Of a DNA stretch of 64,000 nucleotides, positions 34,411 to 45,900 are shown piece by piece. Both the position numbers and the translations under genes were made by a program. The notes under the pieces were generated by a model, which did not search any database, had not been told where the DNA came from, and saw only the letters and a list, made by a program, of their open reading frames with translations. Within the stretch, counting starts at the first letter, position 1. The number at the start of each line of letters is the position of its first letter. This DNA is from Brachypodius melanocephalos (taxonomy: Eukaryota; Chordata; Aves; Passeriformes; Pycnonotidae), in assembly GCA_013398615.1 (NCBI GenBank), contig VZSR01003282.1:3137605-3201604 (forward strand). The letters run 5' to 3'.

Positions 34411-34586
34411 ATCATTGGCATGATAGACCGTAACGGCTTCTTCGGAGCCGTTCCGGTCTATCGTGTCAATGCGTACTCAGGGAGTCCTCAATGCATGGAT
34501 CATTGACACGGCACTACATAACGGCTCCTTAGAAGCCATTACCGGGTATCAAGTCAATGCATACTTAGGGAGCCCTTAATGCACGG
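34411..34586. repeat. two tandem 88-bp hairpin-forming units, family unknown
   Basis: Units 34411-34498 and 34499-34586 align without gaps, with 65 of 88 identical bases by my count. Each begins ATCATTG and ends AATGCA(T/C)GG. In the first unit 34413-34438 pairs with 34446-34471: 23 Watson-Crick pairs, two G-T wobbles and one mismatch over 26 positions, with loop TCTTCGG. The second unit pairs at only about 19 of 26. CpGs are frequent (ACGG, CCGT, TTCGG) against a CpG-poor surrounding. It is not CR1 and I do not recognise the family. It could be the end of a non-autonomous DNA transposon, a minisatellite remnant or a structured RNA. Confidence 0.75.
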
Positions 34587-37500
34587 ACCCACGCAAGTTG
34601 ACTTGCTCTGAATACTAACAATCCTGGGGAAGAGTAGTTACTGCCTATGCCACGGAGGAGGATTATTAATACCCGCCTGTGATGGCTTGGCTTGGGATCT
34701 GCACTCCTGATGCCTCCCCGGGAGAGGTGAGGATACTCCCAGGCTGGAGCACGGCAGGGGAGAGCCCCAGATCACTGAACTTTCGCTCCTCCGCTGACAT
34801 CTTTTCGTTTCATAAAATATGCACAAAACAGAAACGCTCTCAATTTGAGATGGGAGAGCCAAGAGGCAGCCCGGGATGAAACATTTAAAGTTAAAGCCTT
34901 GAGAGTAAGAGGTTGCAGTGGGAATGCTGGCAGATCCTTGCACATGGAGCAGTAGTTCTGTGAATTTTTCTCCTCTCAACTACTTCACTATAGTTATCAA
35001 TTATTCCATATATTTACAATGACCCTTGCAAGATGCTTAGCATCGAGCTGGCAAAAGTGACCCTCTAGAAGGAGAAATTGTTCAATATCCCATCATCCAG
35101 TGAATAGTTTGTCTTGGATTTGTTGACCCGGTCCCTGGGGAACGTTGGTTGAGACTTTCCAAATCGTCACTGCGCCTCTGCTTTGACCTGCAAAGGTGCA
35201 TCCCCTTCCTTTGGTTTCCCCCAGACAAGAGATCTCCGTTCCGAGTTAAAAATGCTTCTAGTTTGCTGTTGTTGATATTTTTCTTTTGTGTTCTGCTTGC
35301 TGACTGACATCTGCTATCATGCTAAGCAGGTGTTCCTGTGTAAACGAACGTGCCCTGTTTGTGTTTCGCCATCCTCGCTACTGCGCACCCAAATGAGCAG
35401 CATGATTAAGAATCCTGTAAATTTTTGAAAGGAAACGGATGGCTGCCCTACTAGAACATAATTACACCGTTCCAACATCCGCAGCTCACTGCTGCAGCCG
35501 AGTTGGAGAACAGCAGAAATTAATAATATATAATAGCATCATTCTCGTAATTTATAAATGAAATAAAGTAGAGAGGAGATTCTGCTGATATGCATTTTCT
35601 TCTTAACTCTGCAAGACAAAGTATAGATTAGAATTTTACTGGGGTGAAACCTGGCCAGCAATATCACACTAGTTGCAAGTGTAGGGCCTGATTCATGAGA
35701 GGGATTTTGCTTAGGGAAAAGAGCTAACATCTTTTATTGGACTAGGAGAAAAAAATGAGAGTACAAAGCCCTCTAAAGGCAGCCTCTAAAGCAAGGAGGC
35801 CAGGAAGCCTCCACAGATCCTCTACCCACTTTGTAGCTTAATTCATTTGTAGGTATCACAGGAAGAGTTTGCTGCGTGGTGGCATTATTTTCCCCAGCTA
35901 AAATAATACACTATCATAGGTCACCCCCTCAGAGAGCAGAGAGGATTAATCAGCTAAAGATGTTGTCTAATCTCTCATTTTTGTTGAAAAACAGCAATGT
36001 TTTCAAAAACAATATTTTGAGCTCCAGAGAAATGCCAAAAGGAGCTGTACTGCGAATCCCTTCTCAAGCCAAGCCTTGGAGTTGGTGTTCTAATCTCGCG
36101 TCTCAATCCCTGCTTAAAAAAAAAGATACAACTTTCTGAAGACAAAGACATATTATTTGTAAAGACTAGGCTGTATGACTTTTATTTTTTTCACTGCATG
36201 TTAAATGCCTTTTATTTTACTTCTGCAGCTGCCCAGATATATTTGTCTGGGTGATGGCCCGGCTGAGTTCTACTCTTCCTGGGATAAACTCGTTTGGGAG
36301 AGCTACCAAAACCCCACAACAGTGTTTACCTACAGGTTATTTAGGGACATTTTTATCAATTTTGACACCATAAGACTCTAAAGAATCATAACTGCTTTGA
36401 CAGGAAAGATCAGCATGAACTCCCTAAGTTTAACACAGCAAACACAAATGTACACAGAAATATTTCTATTTTAAACTAAGGAATATGTTTGAGTCTTATT
36501 CTACTAAAGGGCCCCCTTCATAATTTGTTTCTGAGGAAATATGTGCATATACAGATTTATTTCATTAACAGGTATTTATTTAAGTGGGCTGCACTGTATT
36601 TAAATCTCTGAATAGTTTCCATTACTTCCTCAGCTCACTTACTTCAAGTTGACTAATTTTAATAAGGCTAAGGTGCCTAGGGTCTTATTGAGTGTTCAGT
36701 TTGATCAATATGGCTAAATTAAAATAGTGCAAAATATAAGCAAATGTACTCTAACAACTCAGTGAAAAATGTGGAGTGCACCAAACATTGATTAGTGTTC
36801 CACAGACATTAATTTGTTGTTTTAAGTACACTAATGCTGCTCAGAAGCTGCATCTACCTCAGGCACACCATCTACCCCTGTGCAGCTTTCATGGCACTGC
36901 TTTCAACCACAGAGAGAGTTTGGCTCTGTATCCTGCAGAAAACAGCTCTGCACAGCCTGGGCTCACCAAACCCGGCCCATTCCAGGAGGAATAGCATTCC
37001 TGCACTGCTCACAGAGAAAGCTTGGATCGCACCTAAGGGAAGCAGAAGGAGGACAGGTCCGATTATTTGCACGAGTGGAGACTGGTTAATAATCATATTC
37101 ATTATGAATTTGGGGCCATACATCAATTCTGTACGCGCATTTTTGAGACAGGCACAGACTCTTAGGGAAGTGGTTCTACGTGCAAGGAGGTATTTGTTTT
37201 TGCCCTCCTGTAACACCACAATATTATTGTCATGAAAGATTAATGTCAACCCCCACCTGGTATTAAATTGCTTTTGGTAGCCCTTGCATTCATGTCTTTC
37301 TGCACAAGACAAAACCACTTTTAAAGTAACTATATGCATTCTCAAGTGGAATGACTTTTATTACTGGGTAATATTTTATTTTTTATATGCTTTATTTGTT
37401 GTGGTAGGTGTTTTTTTCCCATGGATGTGATGTTCAGAGCAAGGATATGGGATCAGGAACTTAATTTTAGGGCAGGAAAAAAAGACATACTTTAGAAAAT

Positions 37501-38162
37501 AGGGTCTTATCATAGTCTCGTTGAGAGATGTTGTACATGTTAATTATATGATCTTTTTTTCATACTGTAGCAAAAAGCTGAGTTTTCCACATACTAAAAA
37601 TAATTTGGTTTTCCTTCTCATTCCCCTCTCTTGGTTAGCGAAAGCCTGAGATTGTCGTACTTTGACATCCAATGCTTGCACAGAGAGTTTTTAATGATTT
37701 CTAAAAATACAACAACAGCTCTTTAACAATTATACTTTCATATAATTTTAAACAGTTTCTGATGTCTTTCTTGGTTTTTCAGTAGTTTTTTCCTCTACCT
37801 GTAATGTGATCTTTCTGCTTATCTTTAATCTCCTTGGTAAGTGATATTTTCTCTAACAGTTCTTCCTTTCCTTTTTACCATCTTGTCCTACATGGCCAAA
37901 AAACAATTTCACATGAGCAGAAGCTCATTTAATGGGAAGTAAATCAGCAAAGAAAGAAAAAATGATAAAAAGAAATAAACAGGAGAGAGTTCATGTGTTG
38001 AAAAAAAAAGAAAAAGAAAAAGAAAAACTTGAAAGCAAATGCAGTCACATTTAGGAGAAGTAAATTCTGTGAAGATGGAGTCAAATATGAAAAGCATTTC
38101 TCTAGTTTAAACTCCCCAAGTAGAGTTATAAACAGCAGAAACATTTGAAAGTTCCCCCCCTC

Positions 38163-38193
<31 letters not shown>

Positions 38194-41019
38194 AAAGCTG
38201 AGTCTTCAGCTTCTTAACCTTCCACACAACAAATAGAGCACACTGTGCAAAAACAATTTGTAAGTCTCTTAACAAACATCTCAAGTGAGGAGAACAGCCC
38301 AGGTGCAGAAGAATTGACTTTTCATTTATAACTATGCCAAAAAAATTGCTTAGGGTTTATTGTTGTTGTTGTTGATGTTTAGCTTTGGTGCGTGACAATC
38401 TTGATTTTTTCCAGTATTTTACATGTTTGGAGTTTTTAATATCAAAGGTATTGCTCTCTGTAAACAAGTGTAAGTTTACCAAGGCAGCTTCACTTACACT
38501 CTTCCCTTGTAATCAGATGTGAAAATTACACCCTCCCTTTTGGCTACATGATAATTATACATTTCGACATACAAAGGATTGTCTCTGTTTCAGTTGCTGG
38601 GATGAAACAGTGAAGGCACTTGGGAAAATATATTATTATTTTAAAGAACAGTGCCATAGCTGCTTTTAGTAAAAGTGAAGTTTGTAATCACAACTATGAT
38701 CATGATACTTTGATATTTACATATACAAACACATATATCTATCTATGAGAGAGAGAGCAGTTAAAAATAAAATTAAATTAAGTTACATGAGCACAGAAGA
38801 TGAAACTTAGTGCATGTGCCCAGGGCCAACAGTCAACCTTCTCCCTGCTTAAATCTCACCAGAGCTCTATCTTGAGGGTGAATTTTATCTCACAAACATA
38901 ATTTATTTGGAAAGTTTAACAAAGTTTCTCTGGCTTTGTCTTGCTTTTCTTCTCATTCTTTCTCCTGGCTGTTCTATTTCACTCACTTAGAAACTTAGCC
39001 TGGGTTGCTTGTGCATCTATCAATTTTCTTGCAAATGCTGGGTGCAGAAAGAATTCAGAATTAAGCATTGCTCGGAAAGAGCTGTGGGAAAAAAATTACA
39101 TATGCAGCAAAACATGTTAGAGTTGTGTTTTGACAGTTTCATGACCAAGCCAAAAAATATACATTTTTTTTTTGTACCTGGCGCAGTTTCACAAAAATGT
39201 CCCCTCAGGGAATAGTCATTTTTTGTCAGAATCAACTGTTTATTTACTTTAAAATCTAAAAGTTTTGCCTTGCATTAGAATCAGAGTTGCTGAAGGTTAA
39301 AGTGCAAAATCAGCTCGCTGTGTTGCCTTTGGTATAAAAGCATGGTTTGTGTCACAAGAGAGGGATAAAAGCATTAGCAGGGACACAGGATGCAGCGAAA
39401 GTGGGACAAATGTTAAAAATGGGGAAGGTGAGGTTTGTCAGGTCTCTGGCTGTGCATCCACAGCAGATCCCTGTCCCCATGGCCAGTGGTGGGGACCACC
39501 TGGTCCTGCCACTGCTGTGGCTGAGCATGGCAGCAGGGCTTCGGGCTGGACACGGTGGGTTTGTACAGCTCGGCCAAAGCCTGGCAGGGTTTATATGGTG
39601 GCAGGAGTGTTGGGAGCTTTGCAGCTGTCCATGGAGGTGTTCATGGCAGGCAGGACTTTGGATGTGCTTCCTCTTGAGCGCCTTTCTGGGCAGCAGGGAT
39701 CAGGATCATGGGATTTCCCACCAGGATAGTGCACACCACTGGAAGAACTAGCCCGAGGCTGACCTTGTGTCCTGCTCCAAGTGTGTTTCTGTCCTGTTTC
39801 TGTGTCCAAATGCAACCTAAATGTCCTGCAAATGTACAGAGTGAGGCTGGGGGAGACCAGGGAGGGACTGTGCCCCCGCTGCCTGCAGTGAGGGGGTATC
39901 CCCCACCTCCCTCTCATTATTCAGGCCATACAGGCATGCTTGGGACAGAGCCCCAGGTCATAAACAACTCCTGAGATCACAGGAATATCAGAAGATTTAA
40001 TGACTTTTAAATCAATGTAATTGTACCAGTAAAGAAGAATTAGGTCTCCCACCCTGAAGTTTTTTTCCTGGGGTAAAACTTGGTGTTCACAGCTGAGGGA
40101 CAATTTTTCTTTCATTATTGCTTTTATCTGTGTACACACATAAACAATTAATACTTTTTGCCTGTATCAGTTGATAAGAGTGCAGATTAACAGAAATGCT
40201 CTGTGTCAGATGCACTTTTGCCTATATAGTTACCTCGACTGCAGCTGCAAACTGTTGGGACTGGTAGGCTGACCTCTCACACTGGCTGCCAGCCATGGTC
40301 AGTGAAGGATTTTGAAACAGTTTTTTTACTAGGATTTTTAACATAACTATTTATTTGGGGAAGCAATTTGCATCAGGGAAAAAAAAAAAAACCAAAAAAA
40401 CCCAACTCAAATGTAAATACAGATTTCCCCAGGAGATTAAAAGTACTCCAAAACTAATAGGCTAATCTGATTCACATAATGATCATCACGAAATATGTCT
40501 GAGGGGTCTAATCCTGCCCTCGTGGTCTCTCTCTGAAGTCAGGGACTCAATATACCTGCCTGGATATGAGTTTACCCTTCATATCCCAGTTATAGCAAAG
40601 GAGTAGCTTTTGTCTCTATGGTGAATAATATTTTGCAAATTAGTCTTCACTTAAAAAAAAAAAAAAACAATATATAAGGTGGGGAGGGAATCTCTCCTGA
40701 CTCACACTCACGGGGCGGAGGTCACAGCCGGAGCTACTCTGGTAGGAAAGAATTGAGCATCACACCAAAAAATAACATGAAAACCGTGAGTCAAACTGAG
40801 GAAAAGGGAGTTATTCACAGATAAGGACAGTTCTTCTTCCTGGCCAAGCACTATTATTAATGTGGCAGTTAAAGGTGTTCCTCCAGCCTCCTTAACTTTG
40901 CCTTTGTCCCCCTGGATTTATTACTTGTTCCTTTTCCCTGTCCATCTCAGAGTCTGTGTGTTTCCCCAGCCTGGTATGTCAATACCCAATCCACAGGGTT
41001 ATCCCTGCTCCAAAACAGG
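34587..41019. other. ZEB2: intron 2 AT-rich unique sequence
   Basis: No exon is seen. The stretch is mostly AT-rich, with A-rich GAAAAA repeats near 38000-38027, a 26-T run at 38164-38189 and a short A run at 40380-40392. A POU octamer (ATTTGCAT) lies at 40366-40373. A phrase near 35675-35700 (AGGGCCTGATTCATGAG) recalls old dispersed amniote repeats. The GC-richer patch 39440-39900 has open frames without any domain. Confidence 0.5.
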
Positions 41020-41060
41020 CAGGACTGAGCCCAAAACAGACAGGACTGAGCCCAAAGCAG
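41020..41060. repeat. 21-bp tandem duplication
   Basis: CAGGACTGAGCCCAAA plus a short tail occurs twice at a period of 21 bp (41020-41040 and 41041-41060). It reads as a 7-residue repeat in one frame, but no gene is present. Confidence 0.75.
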
Positions 41061-42659
41061 TGCTGTGGTAGGATGAGGGACTGTCAGCCATGGAGGAGCG
41101 GGGTCTCCCTGGGCTCTCTGGGAAAAGTTCTGTCCCAACTTCCCAAAAGTCAGGTGGCCTTTACATTTGTATTTTCCTTGAGTGGGATGTCTGGGAGTCC
41201 AACAAATGTGCATGTGGCTGTACCATGTACCTTCTGAGATGATGAAGGAGCATATTGCTTATTTCCACAACAACGAGCTAGGAAGTATTTACAGGGACCA
41301 CGCGACGCTACCTGGGGAATTTCTCCCCAGGTGACAGAATGAGGCAACATCTGCTTTTTTTTTTTTTTTTTTTCCAAAAGCAAATTAAAAATAACCCCTA
41401 CAAAACTCCCCAGTAAACCAAAGTTGTTAGTCAGGGCAGAAACACCTCTTCCACCAGCACACAGATATGATATAGCTTTAATTTGTATTCATCTTGTCCA
41501 CTGGGGCTAGAAGATGGAGGAGCTATTATGAAACCTTTTTTTTTCTTTTTTTTTTTTCCTTTTTTTTTTTTTTTGAATTTGCTTTATTCACTGTTTACTA
41601 TGCCGGGCTGACATGATATGATTTGTGCATTGCAGGGTCACAACAAGCTACTTGCAGGACAATTTGCTGAATCAAGAGGGTGATTGTGTCTGGTGCCAGT
41701 CAGTCGCAATTAGGGCCAGGATCAGGGAGGCCCAGAGCTTGTGTATCGTCTTGGGCAAACCTCATAGAAATCAGCTCACCTGAAACTAATTGTCACAACA
41801 GAGACCTTATGCAAATGAGCCCTAGGGTTAGCGTGGGAAAAGAAAAACTGTCGCAAAGATAGGTGACCTGCTGAGCAGGGGGTCTGTTGCTGGGGAAATC
41901 TTTGTTCAATGAGTTAAAAAAATGTTCGCATTGTTCCAAATCCAAGAAAAACGTAGCAGATCCTCTCCCTAAGAAAGCGTGGCGAGCACACTCATCTGAA
42001 AGTCCAATAAAGTGGCAGCCAGCTTTCGAGCCGGTAATAAATTGGAAGTCTTTATTCTTTATAAGAGCTGCAGAAGGAAAATGATTTTCCTTTGCAAAAC
42101 GGCCTTTAAAGTTTAGCTGCTCACAGTGAGCCAGCGCTTAGAACTTTGCTGCCTGCCTAACCTGTTGGATCCCAGCGGATTTCCCGACCTGAGGTTTTAG
42201 CAGCTGGAAAAAAACATCCCTCTTGCTCCCAGGGCTGCTTTTGGGAAGGTTTGGCTCTCGTACCGCAGCAAGATGTTGGGTGTGGAGGGCAGGAACAAAC
42301 TGGGGAGCAGATCCATGCAGATTCTCCTGTAGAAATCTCCGGGGATCTGAGAGCTCTCCAACTTTGAATGTCTCTTCTCTCCTGCCAGTGAGCCAGGCAG
42401 GTTTGAGTGTTGGAAACACAATCGTGAATTAAGCACATTTAATAACAGGATCACTGACGTCTGCACACCAAAACGGCTGTTTCTGACATGCTTCCCCTCT
42501 CCCTTTTTCTCCTCTGCCTCCAGCCCAGGCAGAGAAAAGCATAATTTTCAGTGCGCGCATTACACAACATTTGTCTTGTTCACTCCTTCCTCTTTAACAA
42601 TTTTTATGGGGGTTGCTCAACACGTCCTAAAATAGGACTGGAGACGATATAATAAAGTG
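41061..42659. other. ZEB2: intron 2, T-rich tracts and unique DNA
   Basis: T-rich tracts lie at 41357-41374 and 41538-41574. An octamer ATGCAAAT sits at 41809-41816 beside a TCACCTGAAACTAATTGTCA segment that combines a ZEB/Snail-type CACCTG with a homeodomain core. No exon is seen. Confidence 0.5.
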
Positions 42660-42975
42660 CTGAACTGATGATATGCACGGCAGTTTATGCTGTCAATGGC
42701 AAATTCAAAAGAAAAGGGGATGCAACACGCTCCAAGTGAAGAAATGCAAGCCCGTGCCCTATAAGCACAGAGCGAGAGGCAGCCAGGGTACTTTTGCATG
42801 TAAGGCTTTTCCAAAGAGGTTGACGGGGACAGAAGCGAGATTAATTGCACTAAGAGATACTGGACAAATTTCAGAGCCACGAGCGGCTTCGCGCTATCAT
42901 CAGAGGCAAAAGAATAGTTATTTTGTTTGGTTAATAATTAGAGCTGTGCTTTCGAGGGGGCTGCTTTAAAGGGGT
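42660..42975. promoter_or_regulatory. candidate conserved non-coding element
   Basis: About 300 bp of non-repetitive sequence that keeps several CpGs (GCGAGAGGC, GAAGCGAG, CACGAGCGGCTTCGCGC) inside CpG-poor intron. It combines them with TTAATTGCAC and GGTTAATAATTAG homeodomain-like cores. Retained CpGs in a developmental-gene intron often mark conserved enhancers. This is a composition-based guess. Confidence 0.35.
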
Positions 42976-45900
42976 GAAATGTAGATGGTATCAGACCAGC
43001 AAGTTTGGAAATTAACTTCCTACTCACCAAACATCATGGAATAAGGAAGGCTTAAAAGAAATGCAGATTAATCACCAACTTTTTTTTTTTTTTTTTAAAT
43101 CTCTTTTGTCCCTTTACCACTGTCTGAAATAATTTCCACAAATAGGAGACGTTTCACAGTGGGTATGAAGTGCTCAGCTTTCACTCATCAAACTTTAATC
43201 GGAACTGCATTTTAGTTTTTGAATAAAGAACACTTAAAAAATTTAGATGCAAATTATTTTGCATTATTCATGCTCTAAGTGTCCTTGTAGATTTAAACAC
43301 TTCTGAGGCCACCTTGATTCAAGTAATTACCTAGGCCCTCACTGCTCCATCATGAATAAGGTATTTTGTACAAGTAAAGTATGCACCCGATGAGCTTTTA
43401 AAGTGGCTTTACACTGAACTTGTGTATTGCTTCTCCTGCATGAGTGATTCGAACATGCGTCGCAATCTGTCTCAGGTGGGAAATCCTGGCAGAGCATCCA
43501 TGAGTGACGGAAGGAAGCCTACCAGCCTCGGCGCACACTATTTCTTTGTCTTCGCAGGAGAATCTCAAAGTGATTCTCTCACTCGAGTCTTGTGGCTCCT
43601 CTTGAAAGTCTGAGGGAGCAATAGCTGCTGGGAGGGAGAGAAATGACAGTCATTTTTTGGTTAACTCTTCCTTCCCCGCTCCGGCGCCCCTCTGCCTGCT
43701 GCCTGCGCTCAGTCACTTAAGGCATTCGTAGAAGATAATATAAGTCTTTCTACTTTTATGTAGCTTTGTACATCTGCCTCCCCATCTGTCCGCTCAGCCT
43801 CCCTCCCCTACCAGCTCTAGGTACCACCTGAGCGGGATTTTTCACACAATAGAGCCAGCCCAGCCCCGAGCAGCCTGGCTGGGAGTTGCTCCCAACAAAA
43901 TTGGCTGTGGGAGGGCAGGCTGAACCTACATCTACACATATATTGCCAGGGAAATGAGCTCGCAAGAGTTAAATTTAATTGGCTGAATCTCATAGTTAGC
44001 GTTTGTTGCAAAGTGCCCATAGTTTTTGGTGGTGGTTTTGGTTTTTTTTTTTCTTTCCCAGCTACATTGCTTTGAAGAATTATAGGAATTTTATGATGTG
44101 CTATTGGAGTTCCACTGGCAGAGATTACAGTAAAGGGGTTAAAGTTGGTTTATGTTAAAAAAAATTATGCAGAAACCAATAAAAATAAACACACTCCAGT
44201 AGACTAAACTTGCTGGGCTTTTAGTTTTAGCTTAACAATAGAAGTTTAGACGACATCCAACATTGCAGCTTTTAGAAAATTAGTTGACACTCACAGTTGA
44301 TCATCTTTACTACACAGCGGTATAATTAATATTTAAACATTCTAATAATGCAGCTTGCTTTGCATGCACTTTTCAGCCTCACCACAATATATTTTATCAG
44401 GAATACTGCTAGCTTTTTCTTAGGTAATGTCATTTTTAAAAGTTATATTTAAAATAGGTTATTGGCTTCTTGCTCAGTGCAAAAGAAATATCAATAGGCC
44501 AACAGGCAGGTTTCATATGTCAGTTTGTGATTAAAGTGTGTCTTTATTGAAGACAATAGAAAATATATAAAGGCCTACTTCATTGCCATCATCATAAAAT
44601 AAATATACCCAGAGACTCGGTTTAGTTGGAGTTGGTCATCTTTCTTCATGCTTTCTGTAATAAGAGGAACTTTTAATATCTTGATACAGAGCAAAATGAG
44701 GCAGTGCCCCACAGATCTGTGAAATACTGCACCTCTGACACCTACTCACAGGCAGAAAGCCTTTAATAAAGAAGTCAGGCAAGCAAAAAAAAAAAAAAAC
44801 AGCTGGGGAGTTTTCGCTTAAGTGTTGTCAGGGTTAAGGCTTCTGTCTGCCTGGCAGTTGAGTAAAATGATGAGAAATGGTCAAAATGAGAAAGGAGGAC
44901 TGTGCTGGTTTATTTACTTAGGAGAGCTCTTTCCTCTGCAGGCGAGGTGGGGAGGAAAAGTTGTTTCAGGTGCTTTGCTCATCAGCTTAATCTGCCGGAT
45001 TAGTGCAAGGTGCCCTTTATTCCTCAAGTTATAACTTCTAGGAAGGGAGGCTGTTCTTCTCTGAACTGGTCAGGACTCTTCCTTACCAGCTTTCTCCTGA
45101 AGTATTTCACACCCATGGGTGCTGGTGATGCCAGCCAGAAGGTTGGAGCTGCCTGGCTATTATTAATGACTGTAGATGAGTGGGCACCACTGGCAAAAGT
45201 CATTCCCATGGCTCCTTTGGGCTGACCCAAGGGGAAAAAAAAACAAACCTAAATCACATAGGCAGGTCAAACATACCTATTCTGGCTGCTGTGTCATGCA
45301 AGGAGGATCTCCTGAATTCCCCAGCTGGAGAAAGCATCCTGCAAAATGAGCTCCTGGCCTTGTAGGAATTTAATGGGATGCTCAGAGGTGGGGTTTTTTC
45401 ACAAGGGATGGAATTTGTTAGGCAGGCCTGCTCTGGGTTGCAAAGGTGCGTGAAGCTCAGCTGAGAACCCAGCCCTGGGTTTTGTCACGTTTCATTGCAA
45501 ATTTGAAAGTGGGCCTATTTCTATTAATACTGTTAATAAGAGACATATGTTTTGTCAAGCAAAATCACCCTTTCATTAAAACGGAGCAGAATTTCATGCC
45601 TTTTTTTTTTTTTTTTTTTTACATTCATGCCAAAATAGCCATTTCCCCAACATGTCCCAAAAAGCCAAGTCGGAGAGCGTGTGTGTAAAATTTTACCAAG
45701 CCACAAATATTCCCAGGACAGATACCACTGAACGCAAACTCTCAGCGCCTTTAAGCCAGTCCTAGGGCCTCAGCCTAATTGCCTGGGAGGCAAAGGGAGT
45801 TTTTAATTTACTTAAAAAGTAGCAGGAACGGGCTTTGAATACTTTGTGTGTGCAGTGACCGTATGACTGACGCCATGAGATCCATAGCATGTGTGAAAAT

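Noticed and set aside
40947..41237. Open frames with a 7-residue repeat (GLSPKQT type)
   Set aside because: Arises from a two-copy 21-bp duplication. Only two units and no flanking coding signal.
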